Assembly: GCA_964624235.1 (NCBI GenBank)
Contig: CAZUXY010000001.1
Location: 186,001-250,000 of the forward strand
Reading direction: 5' to 3'
Source: CAZUXY01 sp964624235
Lineage (GTDB): Bacteria; Spirochaetota; UBA4802; UBA5368
DNA length: 64,000 nucleotides
Part shown: piece by piece, positions 18,291 through 27,619 of the stretch
Position numbering within the stretch: position 1 is the stretch's first letter
How the letters are laid out: every line of letters begins with the position of its first letter
Notes under the pieces: model-generated
Told to the model about the DNA's origin: nothing
Seen by the model: the letters and a program-made list of their open reading frames with translations, nothing else
Database searches by the model: none
Translations under genes and position numbers: made by a program

Positions 18291-19166
18291 ATGGACCTTA
18301 ATCAGCAAAATACTAACTCTAGTCCCAGAGAGAACCGCACTTCGATCGGTGCCATTATAACCAGGCCTTACCTGATGGCAATAAACAGATTTCAGGTTAA
18401 AATCAAACTGTTTATAGAAAAGGAGGATTTCATTATTAAAACCGCCGAGAACGATTTTGAACTGGAGCAGGTTCTAAGACTCAGACATGATGTATTCATC
18501 AGGGAACTGTTGAACAAAAAGAAACTGTTCGGGATCGACATCGACAAGTATGACATGCTTTGCGATCACCTGCTGGTTATTGAAAAAAATACCGGAGCCT
18601 ATGTAGGTACATACAGATTGAATTCAGACCTGTATTCGGACTGTTTTTATTCCGAGAAGGAGTTTAATCTGGGAACCCTTATGAATGTGCCGGGCCTGAA
18701 ACTGGAGATTGGAAGGGCGTGTATACGCCGGGATTTTCGTAAAAGCAATATGATGGGCCTGCTCTGGGAAGGAATATACGCGTATATGGCCCTTATGAAC
18801 GCCCGTTATGTATTCGGATGTTCCAGCATCATGACTACCAACATGATCGAGATCGCCATGGTTCACAAATACCTGGTCGACAACAACCATTGCACTTTCG
18901 AGACGGGTGCATATCCGGTGAATAAATACAGGATCAAGGAATTCAACAAGTACCTGGATATGGTCGAAAAGATGAATATACACGAAGTATATATAAAGGC
19001 GGAGAAACTCATCCCGAGATTAATAAAAGATTATTTTAATTTCGGTGCAAAAATCCATGGTGAACCCGCTCTCGATAAGAACTTCCGTTGTATCGACGTG
19101 CTCACTATGCTCGATCTTCAATCCATGAATCACAGTTATAAAGACCAGCGGCTGACGGCGAAATAA
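18291..19166 (+). CDS. OlsB-like ornithine N-acyltransferase (GNAT fold)
   Basis: A 291-residue acyltransferase of the OlsB/hemolysin-like group. Typical segments are VLRLRHDVFIRELL, the acidic LEIGRACIRRDFRKSN core, YVFGCSSIMTTNMIE, and the C-terminal HGEPALDKNFRCIDVLTML. OlsB proteins transfer a 3-hydroxyacyl group from acyl carrier protein to ornithine, the first step of ornithine lipid synthesis. No olsA acyltransferase is in the window. The ATG at 18291 is preferred over the one at 18285 because GGGG lies seven bases upstream. It sits 151 bases after the LOR/SDH gene. Confidence 0.8.
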   Translation: MDLNQQNTNSSPRENRTSIGAIITRPYLMAINRFQVKIKLFIEKEDFIIKTAENDFELEQVLRLRHDVFIRELLNKKKLFGIDIDKYDMLCDHLLVIEKNTGAYVGTYRLNSDLYSDCFYSEKEFNLGTLMNVPGLKLEIGRACIRRDFRKSNMMGLLWEGIYAYMALMNARYVFGCSSIMTTNMIEIAMVHKYLVDNNHCTFETGAYPVNKYRIKEFNKYLDMVEKMNIHEVYIKAEKLIPRLIKDYFNFGAKIHGEPALDKNFRCIDVLTMLDLQSMNHSYKDQRLTAK

Positions 19167-19176
19167 TATCCCTCAC

Positions 19177-19218
19177 CTCTCTTCATCCTCTGCGTGAGGA
19201 TGAGGAGAGTTCCGTTTT
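19177..19218 (+). terminator. Terminator-like hairpin after the OlsB-like gene
   Basis: CTCTCTTCATCCTC (19177-19190) pairs over 14 positions with GAGGATGAGGAGAG (19196-19209), with one U-G pair and a five-base loop TGCGT. It starts ten bases after the stop codon. The tail TTCCGTTTTC is only moderately T-rich. Confidence 0.55.
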
Positions 19219-19369
19219 CATACCCTCACCCATCTCATGTCTATTGCTTCAGCCTTGCCCCTCCTTTAATCTGAAACCGCACAAAAAATACTTTATTTTA
19301 TCATGTATTGCGGAAACAATGTTTTCTAAAAGACGCGGGACAATGTACACCGGATAAAGGACCCAGAAG

Positions 19370-20812
19370 ATGAAGCATCAGGGGATGATTTTGCTTTTTG
19401 TATGCAATCTTGCGGTTACTAATGGGCTTTACGCGGAAGACCCCCAATCCCTCACCCGAAAGGGTATAGACCTCAGCGAAAAAAAACAGTACAGCGAAGC
19501 GGCCAGAGAATTCAAAAAGGCGATTGATATCCACAACAATTCCTCGGCGAAATCCTATCACAACATGGGATGGGTGCTTGAACTTAAAGGGGAAACCGGA
19601 GAGGCGATAAAGCATTACGAAGAAGCACTGCGGAGAAATCCTTCACAAATCCCAACCTATGAGAGAGTGGGATACCTCTATTTCAAAACCGGCGATTACG
19701 AAAAGGCTGTTGCCGCGGGCGAATATGTGATAAAGGTCGATCCGAAGAACCAGTCGGTAATACGATGGTTGCCCGAGGCTTACAAACTAAAGCTGCAGAA
19801 GGAAATGCTCCTCGCCAGGAAACAGGAGGAGGAAAAAAAGAAACAGCAGGAAAAGCAAAAACCAGATGAAAAGCAGGAAAAGAAGGAAGAAAAAACCTCA
19901 CGATTTTTATTCGCCACCTTCGACTTCATGCTCAGAACCGGTTACTATTTTGATGAGAACAAGTTCAAATACGTCGATACCGAAGGCCTTTACTCAAGTT
20001 TCCCTGAAATGCTGTATGTCAATATCACCCCCCTGCCGGCATGGGAGTTCGATCTTGCGGCAGGCCGTCCCTATCTGGGTGCGATGACCCCCGATGTAAT
20101 AATACATACTGAAACCCTTCAGGCCATGTTGCATATGGGCCCTTGGCATCTGGGCGCGGGCATTATGGGAAACCATTACCGCGATGATTTCAATTTCGGG
20201 AAAAAATACGCGCTGACCGATTTTAAGGCCGGGGTCCTTTTCGGCGTAAAAAAAGAAAAATACACCACCAGGTTCGCCTTTTACCCCCGGTTCCTTCCCC
20301 ATGACGGTCCGCAATCCAGCGGTAAATCCCTTGATGTGAGCATGTTCGAATTCAGCTATCACTATACGGTGGATACCGCACTGGGTTACTATTCAAAAAT
20401 TTCCGCCAAAGATTACTATTTCTTCAACCATACCGACAGGCGGTCCAATTACTACGGGGTTTACGATATCACCTTCGGTGTTTCACTGAACAGGCTTACC
20501 GAAGTTAAAAAGAAAAAATATTTAACTTTCATCCTGGAATTTACGGAAAGATTTTACCTTAGAAACCTCGACAATGACGACCCGTACAGTCTGGCAAACG
20601 GGCAGGGACTTTTCGGCGCCGATGCCGATGGATGGTTCAGCGGGCATCCCTTTTCGGGCTTTTACACCCAGGGCCACCAGCTTTCATTACGTGTTGAGGA
20701 GTGGTTGAACGCTTACCTGTTCCTCTACCAGTCATTTGTGTTCGAGATGGCCGGCACCAAAGGAGACCACAATGAATTCTCACTGCTTCTTGGTGTAGGC
20801 GGAAGCTACTGA
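19370..20812 (+). CDS. Secreted TPR protein with C-terminal beta-barrel-like domain
   Basis: A 480-residue exported protein with three visible parts. A signal peptide (cut near residue 23, LYA) leads into two or three TPR motifs (about 25-135, such as AKSYHNMGWVLELKGETGEAIKHYEEAL). A lysine/glutamate/glutamine-rich linker (about 140-180) follows. The C-terminal 300 residues alternate aromatic and polar residues, as in outer-membrane barrels. It probably presents a TPR module in the periplasm while anchored in the outer membrane. The ATG lies nine bases after AAAGGA. It ends four bases before the inositol monophosphatase gene, so the two are one operon. No specific family is recognised. Confidence 0.7.
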   Translation: MKHQGMILLFVCNLAVTNGLYAEDPQSLTRKGIDLSEKKQYSEAAREFKKAIDIHNNSSAKSYHNMGWVLELKGETGEAIKHYEEALRRNPSQIPTYERVGYLYFKTGDYEKAVAAGEYVIKVDPKNQSVIRWLPEAYKLKLQKEMLLARKQEEEKKKQQEKQKPDEKQEKKEEKTSRFLFATFDFMLRTGYYFDENKFKYVDTEGLYSSFPEMLYVNITPLPAWEFDLAAGRPYLGAMTPDVIIHTETLQAMLHMGPWHLGAGIMGNHYRDDFNFGKKYALTDFKAGVLFGVKKEKYTTRFAFYPRFLPHDGPQSSGKSLDVSMFEFSYHYTVDTALGYYSKISAKDYYFFNHTDRRSNYYGVYDITFGVSLNRLTEVKKKKYLTFILEFTERFYLRNLDNDDPYSLANGQGLFGADADGWFSGHPFSGFYTQGHQLSLRVEEWLNAYLFLYQSFVFEMAGTKGDHNEFSLLLGVGGSY

Positions 20813-20816
20813 CCAC

Positions 20817-21602
20817 ATGAATCTTGAAGAATGCCGGATTTTTACCGAGAAAGTTGCCAGGGACGCCGGGCCTATCCTGATGGGATCCTTCAGGTCGTCG
20901 AATATATCGGTATCCATGAAAAGCGCATCCGATCTCGTGACCAATGCAGACCGTGAATCGGAAGAGTATCTTGTAAACCGCATTCGCAGCCGATATCCCG
21001 ACCACACGATCGTCGCCGAAGAGGGAAGCCGCATCGAAGGGCCGAAGGAATATATATGGTTCCTGGACCCGCTGGACGGGACCAATAATTTTGCGCACGG
21101 AATCCCGGTGTTCAGTCTCTCCCTGGCGCTCTACTCGAGAAAAACCGGGAAAGTAATGGTGGGAGTGGTGTATGACCCTGTTCACCATGAATTATTCAGC
21201 GCCGCCAGAGGAACAGGAGCATTCCTCAACTCCCGGGAAGTTACCGTTTCGAGTACTGTAACTCTGGAAAACTCGATACTCGCCACCGGCTTCCCCTATG
21301 ATAAAAAGTCGAATGATAATAATATCATGGAATTTTCACGTTTGGTTCCCCTTACCAGGGGAATAAGGAGAATGGGATCGGCCGCAATAGACCTCTGTTA
21401 CGTTGCGGCCGGAAGATTCGACGGATACTGGGAAAGTCAGATCAAAGCATGGGATGTAGCTGCTGGCAGTCTGATCGTCGAAGAAGCCGGAGGCCGGGTA
21501 AGCACATACAACGGTGGTGATTTTCAACCGGAATTTCCGCAGATACTGGCTTCCAACGGCAGAATCCATGAGTCGCTCATCGATATCCTCACGTGTGGAT
21601 AA
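20817..21602 (+). CDS. suhB: Inositol-1-monophosphatase family phosphatase
   Basis: A 261-residue Mg-dependent phosphatase. The metal-binding motifs are present: EEGS (first glutamate), DPLDGTNNFAHG and the C-terminal WDVAAGSLIVEEAGG. The family hydrolyses inositol phosphates, and some members act on fructose bisphosphate or PAP, so the substrate is not certain. The length and motif spacing are standard. It begins four bases after the TPR/barrel gene and is probably co-translated with it. Confidence 0.9.
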   Translation: MNLEECRIFTEKVARDAGPILMGSFRSSNISVSMKSASDLVTNADRESEEYLVNRIRSRYPDHTIVAEEGSRIEGPKEYIWFLDPLDGTNNFAHGIPVFSLSLALYSRKTGKVMVGVVYDPVHHELFSAARGTGAFLNSREVTVSSTVTLENSILATGFPYDKKSNDNNIMEFSRLVPLTRGIRRMGSAAIDLCYVAAGRFDGYWESQIKAWDVAAGSLIVEEAGGRVSTYNGGDFQPEFPQILASNGRIHESLIDILTCG

Positions 21603-21706
21603 ATCACGTCCTCATCCGGGTGAAAGGAAGCAGTAATTGGCTCAATTTAAAAGGGGAAAAAACCGATATAAATAAAGATATTTCATCTACCCTGGAGTTA
21701 ATTATT

Positions 21707-22339
21707 ATGAAAAGGATGAGTCTGATCCTGCTGATGATGCTGTTGCCGTGGAGTGCCGATGCACAACAGGGCGGAGCAAAAAAAGTAGAGGCACCGAAGG
21801 AAAAGGGAACTCCAATCCAGTCATCCTTTCCGGTCCAGGCCCAATACAGTAAAACGTTTAAAATTTTTCCATACTATTTTAATAAAAGGATAGACCCGTC
21901 CGGAAAGGGAGAGCTGCTGGAAGTGGAAATGATTTTTGAAAACCTGACGGACGACCCGCAGGATCTGTATATTTTCGTTATTGCCACATATGAGAAAAAG
22001 GAAAAAACAAAATCCAGCTTTGAAATTCCTGTTCCTGAAAGTGAAAGGATCAAAAATTTTGTAGCTTTCCCTGATGATATAAGGAATTTCCAGTATGAAA
22101 AAGATACAGAGAAGGGCGGGGTACAGCTTGTTAAATATCCCAAGAACACCAAAGCAGGAATCAACCCGGAGACAGGGAAGGCATATCACCTTGACGAAAA
22201 ACTGCTGGTAAGGACTTTTCACCTTTCACCTTATAAAAAGAAATTCTATTTTTTCAACCATGTTACAATTCTGGTATTCGACAGTGAGGGCAAGCCCGCT
22301 TTCCGAAGGGAATTTCAGTTGAAGGGTATACGGCGATAA
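21707..22339 (+). CDS. Secreted protein of unknown function
   Basis: A 210-residue protein with a signal peptide ending in ADA (about residue 19). The mature part has a short lysine/glutamate-rich start, then a mostly beta region (YSKTFKIFPYYFNKRIDPSGKG, LYIFVIATYEKKE) and a C-terminal strand VTILVFDSEGKPAFRREF. I do not recognise a family. The start at 21707 follows GGAG; a longer in-frame extension from 21593 overlaps the preceding gene and lacks a signal-like beginning. A terminator follows at 22391. Confidence 0.65.
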   Translation: MKRMSLILLMMLLPWSADAQQGGAKKVEAPKEKGTPIQSSFPVQAQYSKTFKIFPYYFNKRIDPSGKGELLEVEMIFENLTDDPQDLYIFVIATYEKKEKTKSSFEIPVPESERIKNFVAFPDDIRNFQYEKDTEKGGVQLVKYPKNTKAGINPETGKAYHLDEKLLVRTFHLSPYKKKFYFFNHVTILVFDSEGKPAFRREFQLKGIRR

Positions 22340-22390
22340 AAACGCAGATAAGTCGCAACTTCCGTTTTGGATTATGCCTCAGAGCTTATT

Positions 22391-22416
22391 AAACCACTGA
22401 TACAGTGGTTTTGTTT
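22391..22416 (+). terminator. Intrinsic-type terminator
   Basis: AAACCACTG (22391-22399) pairs perfectly with CAGTGGTTT (22403-22411) around the loop ATA, followed by TGTTTC. It lies 51 bases after the secreted-protein stop and separates that unit from purA. Confidence 0.7.
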
Positions 22417-22537
22417 CAATGCAGCATTTTCACCCCAGAGCCTTCGAAGGAAAAAAGCTTGTTATTTTGCCGTTTTTAAATATCCTTGTCCGGGTTTTGT
22501 TCATACCTTATTAACAGTCATCAATTAAGAGGTTCCC

Positions 22538-23806
22538 ATGAGCTGTATGGTAATAATAGGTACCCAGTGGGGTGATGAAGGGAAAGCGAAGATGATCGAT
22601 TTCTTTTCAGCTACCGCAGATATCATTATAAGATATCAGGGAGGTGCCAATGCAGGTCATACGGTGGTAGCCAACGGAGTGAAGCATGTTTTCCATCTTA
22701 TTCCCTCGGGGATACTGCATGCCGACAAAGTCTGTCTGATCGGAAACGGCGTGGTACTGGACCCTGATCAGCTGATTGCCGAACTTGATTCCCTGGAACG
22801 CCAGGGTATTGATGCAAAACCGCGTCTGCTCATCTCCGAATCGGCGCATCTTATCCTCCCTTACCATAAAATTTTTGATGAAGTCATGGAAGAGTCAAGA
22901 TCAAATAAAATCGGAACGACAAAACGGGGGATAGGTCCCTGTTACGCCGACAAGGCATTACGTATCGGAATCAGGGTGGGAGACCTCTTTGATGATGAGT
23001 TTCTCACTGCAAGGGTAAAAACCGCACTGGATATGAAGAACCCGCAACTGGAAAAAATATACAAGCGCCCGCCTGTTTCGGAATCGGATATACTGGCATC
23101 CCTGAGAGAATTTCGTGATCGGATACAGGGTAACGTTATCAACACGCAGCATTACATTTATCAGGCAATAAAGAAGAATAAAAAAATACTGTTGGAAGGA
23201 GCTCAGGGAGTCGCTCTGGATATCGACCACGGGACCTATCCCTATGTTACCTCTTCAAATACCACAATAGGAGGTGCACTGACAGGTACGGGACTTTCCC
23301 CCTTTAACATCGACCGTATAGTAGGCATCACCAAAGCCTATGTCACCAGGGTAGGAGAAGGTCCGTTCCCCACCGAGGATTCGGGAGAAGACGGGAATAT
23401 ACTGCGTAAAAGAGGGGATGAATACGGATCCACAACCGGCAGACCTCGAAGGTGCGGATGGTTCGATGTGGAAGTCATGAAATACTCTAAGAGCGTTAAT
23501 GGACTTACCAGTCTGGCATTAACCAAACTTGACGTGCTGAGCGGATTTAAAAAGATAAAAGTTTCCGTTGCCTATGAAATCAACGGTAAGAAGCTGGAGC
23601 ACTTCCCCTCCTCAGGCCACCACAGGATAAAGCCGGTTTACGAAAACCTCGATGGCTGGACGGAAGATATCAGTGCATGCCGCAGCTTTGAAGAATTACC
23701 ATCGGCGGCTAAAACTTATATTGGTTTTATAAGTAAATCACTTGATATACCCATCTCAGTAGTTTCAGTAGGTCCCGACAGGTCTAATACTTTTCTTTTA
23801 AACTAG
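22538..23806 (+). CDS. purA: Adenylosuccinate synthetase
   Basis: A 422-residue enzyme that joins IMP and aspartate, with GTP hydrolysis, in the first committed step to AMP. Signatures are GTQWGDEGKAKMID, YQGGANAGHTVV (with the catalytic histidine), IGTTKRGIGPCYADK, and TTGRPRRCGWFD near the C-terminus. The P-loop reads GDEGKAK where most enzymes have GDEGKGK, so one glycine is replaced by alanine. The start follows AGAGG. The gene is monocistronic, bounded by a terminator upstream and the tRNA pair downstream. Confidence 0.97.
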   Translation: MSCMVIIGTQWGDEGKAKMIDFFSATADIIIRYQGGANAGHTVVANGVKHVFHLIPSGILHADKVCLIGNGVVLDPDQLIAELDSLERQGIDAKPRLLISESAHLILPYHKIFDEVMEESRSNKIGTTKRGIGPCYADKALRIGIRVGDLFDDEFLTARVKTALDMKNPQLEKIYKRPPVSESDILASLREFRDRIQGNVINTQHYIYQAIKKNKKILLEGAQGVALDIDHGTYPYVTSSNTTIGGALTGTGLSPFNIDRIVGITKAYVTRVGEGPFPTEDSGEDGNILRKRGDEYGSTTGRPRRCGWFDVEVMKYSKSVNGLTSLALTKLDVLSGFKKIKVSVAYEINGKKLEHFPSSGHHRIKPVYENLDGWTEDISACRSFEELPSAAKTYIGFISKSLDIPISVVSVGPDRSNTFLLN

Positions 23807-23898
23807 ATGTACACAAACTTAAAATTTCCGTTGAGTCTCATTTTCAACAGCGATGTTAAATTATTATGGATTTTTTAGTTTCCGGCGCTATTTTTTAT

Positions 23899-23927
23899 TT
23901 GACAGTTATAGGTGCATTTAGTACGGG
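23899..23927 (+). promoter_or_regulatory. Candidate promoter of the tRNA pair
   Basis: A perfect -35 TTGACA lies at 23899-23904. Seventeen bases on, the -10 position (23922-23927) reads TACGGG, which is a poor match. The predicted start would be about seven bases before the tRNA-Lys gene. The GC-rich bases after the -10 could be a stringent-control discriminator, but that is speculative. Confidence 0.45.
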
Positions 23928-23940
23928 TTCCAGAAGTTTC

Positions 23941-24013
23941 GAGTCGCTAGCTCAGTCGGTAGAGCAACTGCCTTTTAAGCAGTGGGTCCGGAGTTCGATT
24001 CTCCGGCGACTCA
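23941..24013 (+). tRNA. tRNA-Lys (anticodon TTT)
   Basis: The 73-base cloverleaf folds fully. The acceptor stem is GAGTCGC/GCGACTC with discriminator A, the D arm is GCTC/GAGC, the anticodon stem is ACTGC/GCAGT with loop CTTTTAA (anticodon TTT), and the T arm is CGGAG/CTCCG with TTCGATT. CCA is not encoded. Confidence 0.97.
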
Positions 24014-24073
24014 AAGAAAATTGCGAAAAATTGTTGACCAATGTACGCAATTTTTTATAGTGCCTCAGCATTT

Positions 24074-24146
<73 letters not shown>

Positions 24147-24149
24147 CGT

Positions 24150-24185
24150 AAAAAAAGAGCAGCTTTACAGGCTGCTCTTTTTTTT
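24150..24185 (+). terminator. Strong intrinsic terminator of the tRNA operon
   Basis: An A7 run and GAGCAGC (24150-24163) pair with GCTGCTC and T8 (24171-24185) around a seven-base loop. It begins four bases after the tRNA-Glu gene. The matching A-run would also let it act in reverse. Confidence 0.93.
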
Positions 24186-24501
24186 GTATGAAGTCCCTGA
24201 AACCTTATACATGGTGAAGTCAGCCATATTATCACACGAATTATCCACCTTCATTTTCTCAGATGTATAAAATGTTCCTTCAAGGCTGGTTTCACCACCC
24301 TGCACTTCCTGTTTACTTTTTTTATCTTCCCGAAAATACGAATATCATTGTATCTAACAGGATTACGGTGACCTCTGTTCTTCATATTCCTATCAGGAAC
24401 CGGCTGCATTCGAAAGATGTAAGCTAAACATCTGCATATGCGTTAATTTCAATGCAATATTTAAAGATCATTCTTTTAATATTATTGACGATGTACAATT
24501 G
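24186..24501. other. 316-bp non-coding stretch before the hybrid kinase
   Basis: No open reading frame or RNA gene is visible. It should contain the kinase promoter, but I find no clear -35/-10 pair and no dyad of note. Confidence 0.45.
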
Positions 24502-27500
24502 ATGACTTTTAATTTCAATAGTATAACCAATAGCGAAATCAATAGAGTACCGATGAAAAAAGAGCAGCTTGAATCAAGTTTCAAGGCCATATTTCGTAAC
24601 AGTTACCAGGCCATTCTGCATGTAGATAGCGGCTATACGATCCTTGACTATAATTCAGCGGCGGCCGGCTGGATCCGGCGTGTATACAGAACTTCGGTGC
24701 GTAAGGGTGACTCTTTTTTACGCTTTTTGCCCAGAGAAGACAGTGATGTCCTTACTGAAAATGTAAGAAAAACGCTCGATGAGGGGCATAACCAGTATAA
24801 GCTGTTCAGTATAATCGCAGGGCAGGAAGGGGAAGAGTACTGGACGGAGTACCAGTTTTATCCCGTGGTAGCGGGTACGCAACTTTACAGCATCTATATC
24901 TTCATCTTCGACATAACGGAAAGGAAAAATGTCATCGATGAAATCGCCAGAAGTACGCGTCGTTTCTATTCCCTGATAAAAAATTCCTCGGATATCGTTT
25001 CAATACTTGATGCAGACGGAGTAATCCATTTCATCAGCGACTCAGTTGAAAAAATCCTCAATTACCCTCCAGGGGAACTGGTCGGGAAGAATTTTTTTGA
25101 CTTCATCTTTGCAGCGGACTATCAAAATTTTAAAACGGCCTTCACAAAGGTAGCCTCCATACCAGGTGGTTCATTTATTTCCCAATGCCGTTTCCGTCAC
25201 CGGGAAGAATACTGGGTGTTTCTGGAAAACCTGGGGAGCAATCATCTGGAGGATGAGAGCATCGGCGGCATCATACTGAACTCCAGGGATATAACTGAAA
25301 GACGGCACTTCGAGGAAATGCTGATGAAGATCAGCAGGCAGAATGAGCTTATCCTGGAATCCGCCGGCGAAGGGATATTCGGTCTGAACAGGAAGGGGAA
25401 GATAACTTTCGCGAATCCCGCCGCTTCGGAAATGATAGGGCTCAAGATTGAAGATATGATCGGAAAAGACCATCATGAAGTCATTCAACAGGTTTTACCC
25501 GACGGCACACCATGCAACGAAGACCAGTGTCTCTATTTTTCATCGATGCAGGATGGTGTCACATGTAATGCGGAACTTGCCTATTTCAAAAAAACCGATG
25601 ACTTGATATTCCCGGTGGAATACATTTCCACACCTATACGCGAGAAAGGCGATGTGGTCGGCGCGGTAGTCACTTTCAATGATATTTCAGAAAGAAAAAG
25701 GAACGAGGAAGAACTGAGAAAGGCAAAAGAAGAAGCCGATGCCGCCAACAGGGCAAAAAGCGATTTTCTCGCCAATGTAAGTCATGAAATCAGAACCCCC
25801 ATAAATAATATCCTGGGTTTTCTTGAACTGCTCAATTCAACAGAACTGGACAAAACTCAGCATGAGTATGTGAACACCAGCCGGGACAGCGCACGTACCC
25901 TTCTGGATATAATAAGCGATATCCTCGACTACTCTAAAATCGAAAAAGGTAAAATTGAAATCGATATATCCGATTTTACTCCAGGAATTCTCTTTGAATC
26001 CACCGTGGAACTCTTCGCGGCGACCGCTGCAGAAAAAAACCTGGGTTTTTACTGTTATATCGACCCCGATTTACCTGATCATCTTGAGGGCGACTCTCTG
26101 AGAATTCGTCAGGTTCTGAATAATCTTATCAGCAACGCTATCAAGTTTACTCCGTCTTTCGGTAATATTTTTGTAGAAATACTAATTCTTGAATACGGTA
26201 AAGACTATTGTATGGTGGGTTTTTCCGTCAAGGACACCGGGATAGGTGTTCCCATTGAAAAACAGAGAGATATTTTCAGTTCATTCACTCAGGCCGACAG
26301 CACAATAGCGAGGAAATACGGCGGTACCGGACTTGGTCTATCTATAAGCTCAAACCTTGTGCATTTGATGGGAGGAAAACTGCAGCTTGAAAGCACTCCG
26401 GGAAAAGGGAGCAGGTTTTACTTTGAATTGAAACTGCCTTTCCCCACAAGTATAGGGAAACGTATTACAAAATGGAAAATAGAAAAAGACGTATGTTTTT
26501 ATCTGCTGTCCGCAGGGAACGGGCGGAACCCCAACGAGGATATAATATCACGATACCTTGACAGCATCGGCCAAAAGGTGCGGCGTGTCGCGGAGTTGTC
26601 AAAGATAATACCGGACAAGGGAAAACCCGTGGTGTTTGCTGTTTCATCAGCGTTGAGTAAAGAGATGAAAGATCGGCTGGAAGAGGCCGCAGGTATTATA
26701 AAAACAATAATGGTATGCGACGATTTCGTAAAACATGAAAAGGAATTCGGTAATTCGACAGTATTCCTGTCTACCCCTGTCACCGTATCCAAGATAATAA
26801 ACGCCATCCAGGAAATCCGGATAGATACATTGCATAAAACCGAGAGAAAAGACATCTGTGAACATGAGCTCTCATTAAAGGGAACCATCCTTGTGGTAGA
26901 AGACACTCCTGCAAGCCAGAAACTGATGAAGATCATGCTTGAAAAGATGGGATTGACCGTAGATATAGCTTCTGACGGGAAGACGGCCATATATATGTTC
27001 ATGGCAAAACACTATGATCTTGTCTTTATGGACATTAATATGCCGGAATATGACGGTATAGAAACGACAAAGAGGATCCTTGAAAAAGAGAAAAAAAACG
27101 GTAAAACCCATGTTCCGATCGTTGCCCTGACGGCAAAGGCGTTAAAGGGGGACAGGGAAAAGTATATGGCGGAAGGAATGGACGAGTATATTTCAAAACC
27201 TGTGGATTTTGAAACTCTGAGAAACGTGGTGCACCATTTTATCGGAAACAAGACCGGCCCGGCTAATATTCACACATCAGAAACGGCCATACACAGCAAA
27301 CGGATAGAACTTGCTTCCACACTGGGTTTGGATGCTGTTCAGCTTGATTCTCTCATACAGGATTTTATCAACGATTCCGACGAATACCTAAATGCATTAT
27401 GCCGGGCTGTTTCCGACCGTGACATGAAAGGTATAGAATTCTCCGCCCATAAAATCAGGGGTATTGCGGCCACTTTCCAGTTTGATAAACTGTCCGCAGA

Positions 27501-27618
27501 GACATCATCGGTTGAGGGAGCCGCGGCGCAGGGTAACACAAATTTCGATTACGTCAGAGCATTCGAACGCATAAAGAAAGAATTATGTGATATCAGGGAA
27601 CGCTACCAGGGGGTATAA
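24502..27618 (+). CDS. Hybrid sensor histidine kinase (PAS x3, HisKA, HATPase, receiver, Hpt)
   Basis: A soluble 1038-residue multi-domain kinase. Three PAS domains span about 20-400, the last with an HFEEM-type PAS/PAC junction. The HisKA dimerisation domain has phospho-acceptor H428 in NVSHEIRTPINNI. The HATPase has NNLISNAIKFTP, DTGIGVP and GGTGLGLSIS. A divergent receiver-like stretch (about 650-770) is followed by a true receiver with D844 in LVFMDINMPEYDG and a C-terminal Hpt with H983 in SAHKIRG. A full phosphorelay can thus run inside one protein. No membrane helix is visible. The start could also be TTG 24499 or ATG 24553. A convergent response regulator ends one base away. Confidence 0.92.
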   Translation: MTFNFNSITNSEINRVPMKKEQLESSFKAIFRNSYQAILHVDSGYTILDYNSAAAGWIRRVYRTSVRKGDSFLRFLPREDSDVLTENVRKTLDEGHNQYKLFSIIAGQEGEEYWTEYQFYPVVAGTQLYSIYIFIFDITERKNVIDEIARSTRRFYSLIKNSSDIVSILDADGVIHFISDSVEKILNYPPGELVGKNFFDFIFAADYQNFKTAFTKVASIPGGSFISQCRFRHREEYWVFLENLGSNHLEDESIGGIILNSRDITERRHFEEMLMKISRQNELILESAGEGIFGLNRKGKITFANPAASEMIGLKIEDMIGKDHHEVIQQVLPDGTPCNEDQCLYFSSMQDGVTCNAELAYFKKTDDLIFPVEYISTPIREKGDVVGAVVTFNDISERKRNEEELRKAKEEADAANRAKSDFLANVSHEIRTPINNILGFLELLNSTELDKTQHEYVNTSRDSARTLLDIISDILDYSKIEKGKIEIDISDFTPGILFESTVELFAATAAEKNLGFYCYIDPDLPDHLEGDSLRIRQVLNNLISNAIKFTPSFGNIFVEILILEYGKDYCMVGFSVKDTGIGVPIEKQRDIFSSFTQADSTIARKYGGTGLGLSISSNLVHLMGGKLQLESTPGKGSRFYFELKLPFPTSIGKRITKWKIEKDVCFYLLSAGNGRNPNEDIISRYLDSIGQKVRRVAELSKIIPDKGKPVVFAVSSALSKEMKDRLEEAAGIIKTIMVCDDFVKHEKEFGNSTVFLSTPVTVSKIINAIQEIRIDTLHKTERKDICEHELSLKGTILVVEDTPASQKLMKIMLEKMGLTVDIASDGKTAIYMFMAKHYDLVFMDINMPEYDGIETTKRILEKEKKNGKTHVPIVALTAKALKGDREKYMAEGMDEYISKPVDFETLRNVVHHFIGNKTGPANIHTSETAIHSKRIELASTLGLDAVQLDSLIQDFINDSDEYLNALCRAVSDRDMKGIEFSAHKIRGIAATFQFDKLSAETSSVEGAAAQGNTNFDYVRAFERIKKELCDIRERYQGV

Positions 27619-27619
27619 A

